NCBI RefSeq assembly: GCF_001620265.1
Contig: NZ_CP012661.1
Span: forward strand, 3,640,501 to 3,704,500
Direction: 5' to 3'
Source of the DNA: Frigidibacter mobilis
GTDB lineage: Bacteria > Pseudomonadota > Alphaproteobacteria > Rhodobacterales > Rhodobacteraceae
Length of the DNA stretch: 64,000 bases
This document shows, piece after piece, positions 1 to 7,390 of the stretch. The notes under the pieces are model-generated. The model worked only from the letters and a program-made list of their open reading frames with translations, made no database searches and was not told the DNA's origin. The position numbers and the translations under genes are program-made. Position 1 is the first letter of the stretch, and each line of letters opens with the position of its first letter.

Positions 1-531
1 GGTCAGGTCCGCGCCGTCCTCCGGCGAGACGATGAACCGGAACTGGTGGCGGTCGTCCTTTCCGCGATCAAGGAAGGCGTCGCCATCGGCCCGGTCTTCG
101 GTCGTCGAATAGAGCTGGCCGCGCTCACCGTCCCGCGAGGTTCCGTCGCGCTGGATATAGCGCAGATGGGCGGTTGCCCTGCCGTTCCGGCCGGCGTTCT
201 GGACGTATCGGGTTTTGACGACGACGCGGCGCATTCCCGACGCGCTATGCCGCCAGCCGCCTGACAGCGTGCGAGCACGAACGAAGGCCGCGCCACGTCC
301 GCGCCGGACCCCCGGTCCTCCGGCCGCGCGAGTCCTGCTGCCGCCCGTCGCGGCGCTGCCGGATTTGGAGCTTGGCAATGATCGCGATGAGGATCGTGAC
401 GGGCTATTGCTGTGCTGCCGCGCAAGCTTCTTGGCCTGCGTCAGAAAGCTTTTGGTCTTGCCCGCGCGCAGCGTGTCGGATCGGATGCGGCCCGGCCTTG
501 GGCGGAAGCGGTTATCGTCGTCGGCGCTCAC
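1..531 (-). CDS. Relaxase/mobilization nuclease, DUF3363 (VirD2-like) family, N-terminal part
   Basis: The frame runs off the left edge, so only the first 177 residues are visible. It opens with a GTG start (MSADDDNRFRPRPGRIRSD), has a basic, Ser/Arg-rich stretch to about residue 100, and then enters the conserved start of the DUF3363 relaxase fold: RYIQRDGT, GERGQLYSTTED and FRFIVSPEDGADLT. Proteins of this family nick DNA at oriT and pilot the strand during conjugation; the catalytic residues lie beyond the edge. In the ICEMlSymR7A-type elements the relaxase follows traF in the same orientation, as here. The upstream 313 bp have no gene and hold the oriT candidate. The family call is firm. 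The GTG start is chosen because upstream codons do not resemble the family. Confidence 0.85.
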   Translation of the reverse strand, partial: MSADDDNRFRPRPGRIRSDTLRAGKTKSFLTQAKKLARQHSNSPSRSSSRSLPSSKSGSAATGGSRTRAAGGPGVRRGRGAAFVRARTLSGGWRHSASGMRRVVVKTRYVQNAGRNGRATAHLRYIQRDGTSRDGERGQLYSTTEDRADGDAFLDRGKDDRHQFRFIVSPEDGADLT

Positions 532-578
532 GAGCGCGCACCGGGCGAAAATCGTGAGGAAATACCAGATTCCGGCCT

Positions 579-634
579 GTAGTGCCGGTCAAAACCCAGC
601 AAAGCCAAGGCTTTGCGCCAAATCCCGGCACTAC
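579..634. other. Nested inverted repeat in the gene-free gap before the relaxase; candidate oriT
   Basis: The 532-844 gap has no credible gene. It contains outer arms GTAGTGCCGG (579-588) and CCGGCACTAC (625-634), perfect complements, enclosing a second perfect hairpin GCAAAGCC-aa-GGCTTTGC (599-616). Nested repeats directly upstream of a relaxase gene are typical of oriT regions. The nic site cannot be assigned by eye. Confidence 0.5.
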
Positions 635-697
635 GGGTCCAAAACCGTGGTGCTGGTCGCGGCTCCCCTAAACAGTGTGCAGACAACGATAATTTCA

Positions 698-725
698 GAA
701 ACCGGCCCGACATGGTGCCGGTTTC
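698..725. repeat. 9-bp inverted repeat near the oriT candidate
   Basis: GAAACCGGC (698-706) and GCCGGTTTC (717-725) are perfect complements around a 10-base loop. It could be a further part of the oriT region or a transcript terminator for either strand; no strong T-run decides between these. Confidence 0.45.
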
Positions 726-844
726 CTTTATCTTGCCCTCCGCTTTCTCTGCCCTTTCCGCCCCTCCTGCCGAAAATTCAGCCAAGCGCAAACCCGCCTG
801 ACTGGACACTGGAATGAGCCTCGCCGAGCTTGGGAACGCGATCC

Positions 845-1777
845 TCATGGCGTTTTTCCCTCGCTCGCGCGGGCCACGAAAATGCTGCCGCGCTGCGGCT
901 CCGCATCGGCGGAATCGCGCACTGGAATTGCAACGGGGGCGTCGCCGGATTGCGCTTCGGACAGCAGTGCGGCGGCAGCCCGCATGTCGGCCGAGCGCAT
1001 GACGAATAAGGGTGCGACGCGCCAGTCGGGAGGCGGCGGCGGTAGCGGGATTGGCGGTTCGGATGCGACCGCGCCGCCGAGCATCGGCGCGAGCGCGGCG
1101 ACATAGGCGCGGGTCTCGGCGGGCAATATGCGGCCGGTCGCAAGGTATTCGTCGTAGCGGCCGGGACCGGCATTGTAAGCGGCCAGCATCGCCGCGACAT
1201 TGCCATAGCGGTCGAACATCTCACGCAGATAGGCCGTGCCCGCAAGGATGTTGTCGCGCGGTTCGTAGGGATCGCGGCCGAGACCGTACCGGCTACGCAG
1301 TTCCGCCCATGTCGCGGGCATGACCTGCATCAGCCCCATCGCCCCGGCCATTGAGACCGCACGCACGTCGCCCGCGCTTTCGGCGCGCAGCACGGCGGTA
1401 ATCCAGTGCTCGGGGATACCGAATCGCCGCGACGCCTCGGCGATGTGATCGGCATGAAGATCGACGGCGGCGGGGCGGACGATGGGCGTCGATTGCGCGA
1501 CCGCCGCCGCCGATCCGCTGCCAAGCGAGAGCGCGCCGATCGCTGCGAGAACGACACAACGCCATGCCGCCCTGTCTCGGCTTTGAGCCCAGCCTGCCAG
1601 CGTGCTCGCTGCGGTCAAGGGTGCGCGCGAAGCGCCGGCCGGTGGCCGCCCCTGACCTTCGCTGCGCGCGCCGGCCGTCCGGTCGTCGAGCGGGACGGAG
1701 GGATGAGACGCCTTTTCCGCGAACAAAGGGATGCGGGTATCGAGCGCGATAACGGCTCGGACGCGCGGGGGCGTCAT
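845..1777 (-). CDS. Lytic transglycosylase (SLT domain) of the conjugation module
   Basis: A 310-residue protein. An N-terminal hydrophobic stretch (VVLAAIGALSLGSGSAAAVA, about residues 80-100) looks like an export signal preceded by an unusually long basic extension, so the true start may be internal. The SLT domain follows: ITAVLRAESAGDVRAVS supplies the catalytic Glu, then GAMGLMQVMPATW, NILAGTAYLREM and AAYNAGPGRYDEY. Such enzymes cut peptidoglycan locally so that the type IV secretion channel can cross the wall. The start is placed at the ATG that overlaps the stop of the DUF736 gene by 4 bp (ATGA), which indicates translational coupling in one operon. The Pro-rich C-terminal third has no recognised domain. 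Confidence 0.88.
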   Translation of the reverse strand: MTPPRVRAVIALDTRIPLFAEKASHPSVPLDDRTAGARSEGQGRPPAGASRAPLTAASTLAGWAQSRDRAAWRCVVLAAIGALSLGSGSAAAVAQSTPIVRPAAVDLHADHIAEASRRFGIPEHWITAVLRAESAGDVRAVSMAGAMGLMQVMPATWAELRSRYGLGRDPYEPRDNILAGTAYLREMFDRYGNVAAMLAAYNAGPGRYDEYLATGRILPAETRAYVAALAPMLGGAVASEPPIPLPPPPPDWRVAPLFVMRSADMRAAAALLSEAQSGDAPVAIPVRDSADAEPQRGSIFVARASEGKTP

Positions 1778-2109
1778 TCCTGATCCTCGCGTTTCCGGGG
1801 GCGCTTCCAATGCAGGCCCCAGGACGAAGGATCGTCGCCGGACTGGAACAGTCTGGCGCGGATGGGGAACGGGAAGATGGGACCGTCGAGTTTCAGGGAG
1901 AGGAACTCGCCGGCGTGTTCGCTGGCGTCTTTCCAGGCGGGACCAACTTCCGGGCCGTCCTCGCTGTCGAGATACACGCGGTAGTCGGGCGCGTTCTTCG
2001 CGTCGCTCGGCTCGGCCGGTATGATGACAAGCTGCTCGTCGAGACCGAACGAACGAAGCTGCCCGGAATAGCCGGTGGCCGTGCGTGTGAACTGGCCGAT
2101 CTGTGCCAT
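1774..2109 (-). CDS. DUF736 domain protein
   Basis: A 111-residue protein matching DUF736 over its whole length: MAQIGQFTRTATGYSGQLRS, then PDYRVYLDSEDGPEVGPAWKDASEHAGEFLSL within the conserved core, and a basic tail. The family has no assigned biochemical role but is a regular member of alphaproteobacterial conjugative elements, between the TraF peptidase and the transglycosylase, exactly as here. A good ribosome binding site (GGAGGTTCC) precedes the ATG. It overlaps the transglycosylase start by 4 bp. Confidence 0.9.
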   Translation of the reverse strand: MAQIGQFTRTATGYSGQLRSFGLDEQLVIIPAEPSDAKNAPDYRVYLDSEDGPEVGPAWKDASEHAGEFLSLKLDGPIFPFPIRARLFQSGDDPSSWGLHWKRPRKREDQE

Positions 2110-2142
2110 TGGAACCTCCTGCGGTTGGTTTTTGGGGTGGGT

Positions 2143-2688
2143 TCAATGCGTCGGCGCGCGCCATTCGTAGCGGCCGTCGCCCTCGGGGTCGGTCCAGAGC
2201 GGCAGCGCCCGGCCGATGACGGAACTGGCGGGGGTGGGGCCAAAGTAGCGACCGTCCAGGCTGTCGCGGACGTCCCAATTCATGAGGAAAAGCTGACCGT
2301 CGCCGATGACGCGGCAGCCCTGCCAGACGGGGAGGTTACGGCCGATCCGGTCCCGCTCCAGCGCCCCGCCCATCTCCACGTCATCGACCGTGATGGTGCG
2401 GCCGATGCGGCAAACCCGCTGCCCTGGTAGGCCGACGACGCGCTTCAAAAGCGGCACGCCGCGCGTGACATAGCCGCGCTCGGCCATGAAGGCGGCGAGC
2501 GGTTCGGGCGGCATGACGGCGACCAGCTCAGGCACCTCGATCGCGTCGACCGGAGCGACGGTGTAGAAGCCGATGGGGGCGCTCGCGGTCGCGTTCCAGA
2601 TGAGTTTGGTCGGCAGATCGACGGCGCTTCCGGCGGCGATGCCGAGCACCGCCAGTGTCGTCACCGCGAGAGTGCGGCGGCGCGTCAT
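2143..2688 (-). CDS. traF: TraF-type S26 family signal peptidase
   Basis: A 181-residue protein with an N-terminal membrane anchor (residues 5-24) followed by the S26 active-site motif SAPIGFY, with Ser36 as predicted nucleophile, and LLKRVVGLPGQRV, whose Lys is the expected general base. TraF peptidases of conjugation systems mature or cyclise the pilin; here the pilus genes themselves are not in the window. The gene overlaps the stop of the DUF2840 gene by 4 bp (ATGA), so it belongs to the excisionase-led operon. The gap of 33 bp to the next gene carries no visible terminator. Confidence 0.88.
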   Translation of the reverse strand: MTRRRTLAVTTLAVLGIAAGSAVDLPTKLIWNATASAPIGFYTVAPVDAIEVPELVAVMPPEPLAAFMAERGYVTRGVPLLKRVVGLPGQRVCRIGRTITVDDVEMGGALERDRIGRNLPVWQGCRVIGDGQLFLMNWDVRDSLDGRYFGPTPASSVIGRALPLWTDPEGDGRYEWRAPTH

Positions 2689-3200
2689 GGGTCGATCCTC
2701 CAGCGATGAAGCCAGGCGGCGTGTCGCTCGGGGGTGTAGGGATGTGGGTCCAGTCCGGCGCTCAGACGGTTGTGGACGTGCCGCCAGTGGTCCGGCGAGG
2801 CGTCGGCGGGGTCGATGCCGAGCGCGTCAACGGCGTCGATGGCGACAAGCGCTCGCTGCACCTTCGGCCAGCTATCGAGGCGCAACAGGCTGTCGCCGCC
2901 GGGACGGACGAACGGCAACGTCTGGAACGGTTCGCCGCGCCCGATGGCGCGCACGATGTCGATGCGCGAAATGATCGTGCCATGCTCGCCCTTTGCCCAG
3001 CGGACGAAAGCGAAGACGCTGCCCGGTGCGAAACCGACGACGCTGCGGCGACGGTCGAGAATCCGCTCATAGCTCTTGCGGCCGAAGCGTATCCAGTGCT
3101 CGACGCTCTGCTTCTGGAATGTCAGCTCGACCAATGTGGTGAAGGGCGGCGGCCCATCCGGCAGCATCTGGCCGTGCGCACGGTGCGCACGGCGGCTCAT
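2685..3200 (-). CDS. DUF2840 domain protein
   Basis: A 171-residue protein recognised as DUF2840 by FTTLVELTFQKQSVEHWIRFG, the block VVGFAPGSVFAFVRWA and the C-terminal GLDPHPYTPERHAAWL region. The family has no known activity; it accompanies traF in conjugative elements of Rhizobiales, Sphingomonadales and Rhodobacterales. It overlaps both neighbours by 4 bp, giving a tight run from the excisionase gene through traF. Confidence 0.88.
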   Translation of the reverse strand: MSRRAHRAHGQMLPDGPPPFTTLVELTFQKQSVEHWIRFGRKSYERILDRRRSVVGFAPGSVFAFVRWAKGEHGTIISRIDIVRAIGRGEPFQTLPFVRPGGDSLLRLDSWPKVQRALVAIDAVDALGIDPADASPDHWRHVHNRLSAGLDPHPYTPERHAAWLHRWRIDP

Positions 3201-3466
3201 TGCTCGCCTCGCTCGTCGGGCGTCAGCGGGCGGGCGGGAAAGACGCGGCCGGCCGTTTCCTCGCGCGTCGATTTGCGCGCGCCGATCTCGCTCCAGGCTT
3301 GCAAGTCCTCGACCGCGTAGAGGACACGGCCGCCGATCTTTCGATAGGTCGGGCCGGTCCCGTAGGTGCGATGTTTCTCAAGGGTGCGCAGCGATATGCC
3401 GAGGAAGCGCGCGGCTTCCTTCGTGCGCAAAAGGCGTGGCGGCAGGCCTGCCAGCGGGTTGGCCAT
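3197..3466 (-). CDS. Winged-helix DNA-binding protein, RdfS-like excisionase candidate
   Basis: An 89-residue protein starting MANPLAGLPPRLLRTKEAA. The helix-turn-helix runs RTKEAARFLGISLRTLEKHRTYGTGPTYRKIGGRVLYAVEDL, the MerR/excisionase (helix_turn_helix_17-like) pattern. The start at 3466 is preceded by GGAGGTATCC, a strong ribosome binding site; the open frame continues upstream to 3610 but that part does not look coding. In ICEMlSymR7A the excisionase RdfS, of similar size, heads the operon with traF; position and fold agree here. It is inferred to direct excision of the element with an integrase not present in this window, and could instead be only a transcription regulator. Confidence 0.78.
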   Translation of the reverse strand: MANPLAGLPPRLLRTKEAARFLGISLRTLEKHRTYGTGPTYRKIGGRVLYAVEDLQAWSEIGARKSTREETAGRVFPARPLTPDERGEQ

Positions 3467-3742
3467 GGATACCTCCGGTTCGTCGTGATTGCGGCTGTCG
3501 GTGGCGACAGCGGACTGCGGCGAACCATGGCGGGGGACCGGCAGCATGTAGCGTGCCGCATTTGCACCTATGCGCTGGCGGCACCCCCTTTGGGGCCGCA
3601 AAGCGCTCACGGGCGAAGGGAATCGCCTATGAATCGAGGCTGGAAGGCTGGCGGTCGGAAACGCAGTCGCGCCGAATTGGCGAAGACATTCCCGCGCGGT
3701 TCGGCTAGGAATGTGGGCGGAGCAGACGCGCTGCTCTGGGGC

Positions 3743-3878
3743 TTAGTAACCCCTGACTAGCGGTTGGTGTCGGCCGTGACGGCACCACCATCCTCGAACC
3801 TTATGGTCGGGGAGCCCATGGCGTATGTCCAGGGCTTCTCGCCTAAAGGTCATGGGGCCGTCTAGTCACGGTTACTAA
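3743..3878. repeat. Inverted repeat TTAGTAACCCCTGACTAG / CTAGTCACGGTTACTAA in a gene-free gap
   Basis: The 3467-3958 gap between the excisionase-like and QseM-like genes has no convincing gene. It holds an 18-base arm (3743-3760) and a 17-base complementary arm (3862-3878), identical apart from one substitution and one missing base, about 100 bp apart. Being between divergent regulatory genes, it may be a regulator binding region or the ends of a small structured RNA. Confidence 0.6.
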
Positions 3879-3958
3879 CTCCCCGATCACCAGGTCAGAG
3901 GGGCCATTTGCGGGGGCGCACCGCAAGCAAGGCTCTTTCGGCATGAAGGGGAATGGCC

Positions 3959-4246
3959 ATGCGGGTTCCCGTCGAACTCGATCCCGATGTGGACGACATA
4001 GCGCCGGTAGGCGACGACATAACCATCTATGACGAGCGGCATTTCGTGACCTATCTGCGGCTGCTCGACGCCAAGGCGGACGGGGCGGACTGGAAGGAAG
4101 CCGCGCGGATCGTCCTGCACCGCGATCCGGTCGGCGATGAGCGCCGGACCTTCCGATGCTGGCAAACCCATCTCGAACGGGCGCAATGGCTGTCGCGTGA
4201 GGGGTATCGGCGAATACTGGAGCAATCGGGCGCGAACGAAGAATGA
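3959..4246 (+). CDS. Small DUF2285 protein, QseM-like antiactivator candidate
   Basis: A 95-residue acidic protein. The segment ITIYDERHFVTYLRLLDAK through DWKEAARIVLHRDP to HLERAQWLSREGYRRIL matches the C-terminal helical, DNA-binding-like part of DUF2285 without the rest of the family's usual length. The second ATG is preferred because AAGGGGA then lies 7-8 bases upstream; an ATG at 3953 is also in frame. In ICEMlSymR7A a short DUF2285 protein, QseM, blocks the activator FseA. Here the gene is convergent with an FseA-like pair and ends 13 bp from it. The antiactivator role is inference from size, domain and neighbourhood. Confidence 0.7.
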   Translation: MRVPVELDPDVDDIAPVGDDITIYDERHFVTYLRLLDAKADGADWKEAARIVLHRDPVGDERRTFRCWQTHLERAQWLSREGYRRILEQSGANEE

Positions 4247-4259
4247 CGGCGCAGCCGGG

Positions 4260-4850
4260 TCAGCGCTTCCAGGGTTTGACCGGGTAGTGGAGCAACAGGC
4301 GATAGCCGCCGCGCATCATCTCAAGCCCATGGGCGACGAGGCGGCGGGCCTTGCTCTTGCGCGGATCGCTCTCGAAATCCTCCTTGGAGCCGCGAAAGCC
4401 GAGCAGGACTTCGGCGATGGTGCGGTAGCTCTCGCCGCGCAGCCGGGCGTCGAGCGCGCGCAGGGACAGGATATGCCATTGCCGGAGCTGCGCGGGCAGT
4501 TCGCCGAAGGGCGGTCCAGGCGGACGCCGCCTTGTGGAACGCCAGAGGCGACGTGCAGCATGTGAGCGAAGTTCCATGAAGGAATCGAACGGCACGCGCG
4601 CGACGTAGAAGGCCGCAGCATCCGGCACGGCCTCGGGCAGCCAGAATTGATGCGCCACCCCATCGACCTGCCAGATGCCGTGCCAGCCATCGGGCGCGCG
4701 GCGAAGGTCCAGTCCGTCGAGATGAGCGAGCGTGATGACGGGCTCGGTCTCGTCCGTTTCGTCCTCGACCGGCGACAGGATTACCGCTTGTGGCTGGAGC
4801 CGTGGCGACCAGAACAACGGCTGGCGGTCAGGCGGCGCGTCGGGATCGCT
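4260..4850 (-). CDS. DUF2285 domain, C-terminal half of a +1-frameshifted FseA-like activator
   Basis: The frame encodes SDPDAPPDRQPLFWSP, then AVILSPVEDE, LDLRRAPDGWHGIWQVDG and the C-terminal helix-turn-helix-like block SYRTIAEVLLGFRGSKEDFE ending HYPVKPWKR. In one-piece homologues this domain directly follows a DUF6499 domain with WGLRFP-x-DPD at the joint. Here the joint is split by one base: the upstream DUF6499 frame reads WGLRFPE and the continuation SDPD lies in the +1 frame. A separate start (TTG, 4817) exists but has no good ribosome binding site. Expressed by +1 frameshifting the product would be 260 residues. The likely role is activating the excision and transfer operon. Confidence 0.82.
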   Translation of the reverse strand, partial: SDPDAPPDRQPLFWSPRLQPQAVILSPVEDETDETEPVITLAHLDGLDLRRAPDGWHGIWQVDGVAHQFWLPEAVPDAAAFYVARVPFDSFMELRSHAARRLWRSTRRRPPGPPFGELPAQLRQWHILSLRALDARLRGESYRTIAEVLLGFRGSKEDFESDPRKSKARRLVAHGLEMMRGGYRLLLHYPVKPWKR

Positions 4851-5043
4851 CGGGAAATCGTAAGCCCCAACGCTGCGCGAAGGCTTCGAGCCGTTCGATC
4901 CCGGGCCGCTTGGTCCGGGCTATGGTTTGGAAGTCATGACGATACTCGTCATGACGACGAAGATACTCCCAGGCGAACCCGGCGGCCGCGATCTTCTTGG
5001 CGTGTCTGTATACCGCCGATGATCGCCAGTCTATATCAAGCAT
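4828..5043 (-). CDS. DUF6499 domain, N-terminal half of the FseA-like activator
   Basis: A 71-residue frame starting MLDIDWRSSAVYRHAKKIA with FAWEYLRRHDEYRHDF, the hallmark of the DUF6499 transcriptional-regulator domain, ending in TGA shortly after WGLRFP. A strong ribosome binding site (GGGAGGTGA) precedes the ATG. The last 7 codons lie in the zone where the +1 frame of the downstream DUF2285 domain is also open. ICEMlSymR7A makes its activator FseA from two such genes (msi172 and msi171) by programmed +1 frameshifting, so this gene is best read as the 5' half of one protein. Confidence 0.85.
   Translation of the reverse strand: MLDIDWRSSAVYRHAKKIAAAGFAWEYLRRHDEYRHDFQTIARTKRPGIERLEAFAQRWGLRFPERSRRAA
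4849..4857 (-). promoter_or_regulatory. Candidate +1 ribosomal frameshift site (TTT-CCC-GAG)
   Basis: On the minus strand codons 63-65 of the DUF6499 frame are TTT CCC GAG. A +1 slip of the Pro codon from CCC to CCG gives F-P-S-D-P-D and enters the DUF2285 frame, restoring the family consensus across the joint. The frame-0 stop is 6 codons downstream of the GAG. Site choice is inferred from the protein alignment, not measured. Confidence 0.65.
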
Positions 5044-5296
5044 GGCGTCACCTCCCTAAGCCGGGACGAAGAAAGATGCCCGGTTAGAGAGAGTTGAAGA
5101 CAACTATAGGTAATAGAAGCCGACCAACGGCGAAACCTTGAGCGCGCAGCGCGATCATTTTTAGTTATATTTTTCTTAACATTGTTGCCTTGATTCTGCG
5201 AGCCGGGTGAAACCCGGCGAGCGCGCGGGACAGCCGCCCGGTCTCTGCGGGCGGCTATCGCCGATCTGCCTCGAATGTCGGGGGAGTTTGGGCGGC

Positions 5297-5968
5297 CTAT
5301 GCAGCCGCCCGGTGGTGCTGTCGCGAGGCGAGCCGCTTGCTGGCGGTGCGGGCGTGGTTGCCGTCCAGCTCAATCCCGATCCAATCGCGTCCAAGCTGCT
5401 GTGCTGCTGCCGGCGTCGAGCCGCTGCCGCAAAACGGGTCCAACAAAACGTCGCCCGGCTCGGTGAAAGCCTCGATCAACGGGCGCAACGCCTCAACGGG
5501 CTTTTGCGTCGGATGCAGCTTGTTGCCGGTATAGGGGAAGTCCAGAACGTCGGGGATGGGATGCTCGGGCAGGGAAACATTGCCCTTCGCCAGCAAGTAA
5601 GCCTGTTCGTGCTCATAGCGCAGGAAGCGGGCCGATGACGCATAACGCTTGCGGAACACAAGATGCCCGACGACGCGGAAGCCTGCCGACTTCCATGCGT
5701 CCATAAACAAATCCACCTTGTTCCAACCGTAGAAGCTTACGCAAAAGCCTCCATCCTTCAAAACGCGGTGCATCTGGTTGAAGGCTGGCCGGAGCCACCG
5801 GCCATTATCATCATTGGCGACGGTGCGGCCCTGCCGGTCGCGGAAGCGGGTTACATAGGGCGGATCGGTCAGGATGAAATCCACCGATCCCCTGTCGAAC
5901 GTCCGCATGGCGTCGATGCAATTGGCGTTGATGACTTCGTTGCGGGGGGTGTTGGCGTTGCCGGTCAT
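5297..5968 (-). CDS. Site-specific DNA methyltransferase (DPPY, N4/N6 class)
   Basis: A 223-residue protein with the beta-class order: N-terminal substrate motif FILTDPPYVTRF (motif IV, DPPY) followed by the target-recognition region and then, near the C-terminus, LDPFCGSGSTPAAAQQLGRDWIGIEL (motif I FCGSGST and acidic loop). HPTQKPVEALRPLIEAF is the usual motif before it. It methylates adenine or cytosine exocyclic amino groups. No partner endonuclease is adjacent, so it looks like a solitary methyltransferase that may protect or regulate the conjugative element; such genes are common in this element family. The 253 bp between it and the DUF6499 gene hold no gene. Confidence 0.9.
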   Translation of the reverse strand: MTGNANTPRNEVINANCIDAMRTFDRGSVDFILTDPPYVTRFRDRQGRTVANDDNGRWLRPAFNQMHRVLKDGGFCVSFYGWNKVDLFMDAWKSAGFRVVGHLVFRKRYASSARFLRYEHEQAYLLAKGNVSLPEHPIPDVLDFPYTGNKLHPTQKPVEALRPLIEAFTEPGDVLLDPFCGSGSTPAAAQQLGRDWIGIELDGNHARTASKRLASRQHHRAAA

Positions 5969-5990
5969 GTCTCTGTTCCTTCGGGTTTGG

Positions 5991-6024
5991 GGTTCAGAGC
6001 AGCGAAGCGCCGCTCCTGAACCCT
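5991..6024. repeat. Hairpin in the methyltransferase leader
   Basis: GGGTTCAG (5991-5998) and CTGAACCC (6017-6024) are perfect complements with an 18-base loop. It lies just upstream of the methyltransferase start on the minus strand. The rest of the 5969-6283 gap shows no gene; it presumably also holds the promoter of the ATPase operon. Confidence 0.45.
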
Positions 6025-6283
6025 TGCCCGTCGGCGAGACCGGGTGTGCAAACGGAGGGAGGTTTCGCGGGGAACCGGCTGCACGGAGCGCGGCACGCGC
6101 GGAGGAAGCTGGGCGGAAGCCTCTCGAAGTGCGCCGAGGGCGGAGCCCTAAGCTGTCCTGCCAGACGGGATCGATGCTCGTCTATGTAATGAGTGAGTGG
6201 ACGAGTTTTTTCTGGTGCGCGCGATTTTCTTCCACTATAGTCACTGTGAATGGCCTACTGGATATAGAGGATTGAGGCAAGCA

Positions 6284-7390
6284 ATGGCAGTGAAGGGGAC
6301 AACGAAGGACGATTTCGTCCACCTTGCGAGGATCGCGCTATCCGATCGCCAGCAGGACGTTCATACCTTTCTACAGCGGATCGCGAAGCGTACAGATGAT
6401 GCCGATCTTGCAACCGCCCTCGTGGAACTTTTACGCAAACGTCCGACGCGATCGTCGGCACTGCGTCGCGCGCCCGCCATCGCACTTCCTGTCGATACGG
6501 ACACTCGGTTCCAATTGCTCCGCATGGAGGAGCATCCCGTCCTCCCACACGAACCAATTTACTCCGAGGTCGTGCGTGGCTTGCTCCAGCGCCTCATCGA
6601 TGAGCGCTTTCGGATTGACGCCTTGGTTCAGGCCGGTCTGGAGCCGACGAAAACCATCCTCTTCACCGGGCCTCCAGGCGTCGGGAAAACCATGGCGGCC
6701 CGTTGGATCGCAAGGGAGCTGGGGCGTCCGCTCTTAATCCTCGATCTGTCCGCAGTGATGAGTAGCTATCTTGGACGCACAGGGACGAACCTCCGTCACG
6801 TTCTCGACTACGCCAAGTCGCTCGACTGCGTTCTGCTCATGGACGAGCTGGATGCGATTGCCAAACGGCGTGACGATACAGGCGAAATTGGCGAATTAAA
6901 GAGGCTAGTTACGGTTCTCTTGCAGCAGCTCGATGACTGGCCGTCATCGGGGCTATTAATCGCAGCGACCAATCATGCAGAGCTTCTTGATCCGGCAGTA
7001 TGGCGTCGCTTTGACGAACTTGTCGAGTTTGATCTTCCTCAGCGCGAGGCAGCCAAAGCATTTGTTAATAGCTTGTTGCAATCAGTCTCGCCAAATGCTG
7101 GAGATTGGTCGGATGTTCTCTCGATCGCGTTAGCGGGACAATCTTTCAGTGACATCGAGCGTAAGTTAAACAGTGCTCGGCGCTCGGCTGCACTCAACGG
7201 CAACAACCTTGGCGATCATCTTGCCTCGCTTCTACAAGTCAGCGACCACTCCAAACGCGATCGAATTGATCTGGCAGCGCAACTCGTCAGCACTGGCCTC
7301 GTGTCTCAACGCCGGGCACACGAACTGACAGGAATCGCCCGCGATACGATTCGTGAGCGGCTAAGAAGCGCGACGGATCAGGGGGAGTAA
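6284..7390 (+). CDS. AAA+ family ATPase partnered with a subtilisin-like protease
   Basis: A 368-residue protein. Residues about 1-110 are helical and unknown. The AAA+ core follows with Walker A GPPGVGKT (about residue 128), Walker B CVLLMDELDAIAKRR, sensor-1 LIAATNHAELLD and an arginine-rich VWRRFDELVEF. The C-terminus (LTGIARDTIRERL) resembles a short helix-turn-helix. The ATG at 6284 is preferred: the frame is open to 6197 but the extra 29 residues look non-coding. The stop is 6 bp before the protease gene, so the two are co-transcribed. Such ATPase/S8-protease pairs recur in accessory islands and are suspected defence modules, with the ATPase presumably gating the protease. The function here is inference. 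Confidence 0.82.
   Translation: MAVKGTTKDDFVHLARIALSDRQQDVHTFLQRIAKRTDDADLATALVELLRKRPTRSSALRRAPAIALPVDTDTRFQLLRMEEHPVLPHEPIYSEVVRGLLQRLIDERFRIDALVQAGLEPTKTILFTGPPGVGKTMAARWIARELGRPLLILDLSAVMSSYLGRTGTNLRHVLDYAKSLDCVLLMDELDAIAKRRDDTGEIGELKRLVTVLLQQLDDWPSSGLLIAATNHAELLDPAVWRRFDELVEFDLPQREAAKAFVNSLLQSVSPNAGDWSDVLSIALAGQSFSDIERKLNSARRSAALNGNNLGDHLASLLQVSDHSKRDRIDLAAQLVSTGLVSQRRAHELTGIARDTIRERLRSATDQGE

Noticed and set aside
3..425. 140-codon minus-strand frame at the left edge
   Set aside because: It is in the wrong frame; the relaxase sequence is in the frame that starts with GTG at 531.
4260..5043. Split DUF6499/DUF2285 as just another sequencing frameshift
   Set aside because: The break is in the +1 direction rather than a base loss, lies at the joint known from FseA, and has a short two-frame overlap with a plausible slip site; it is kept as a finding with this caveat.
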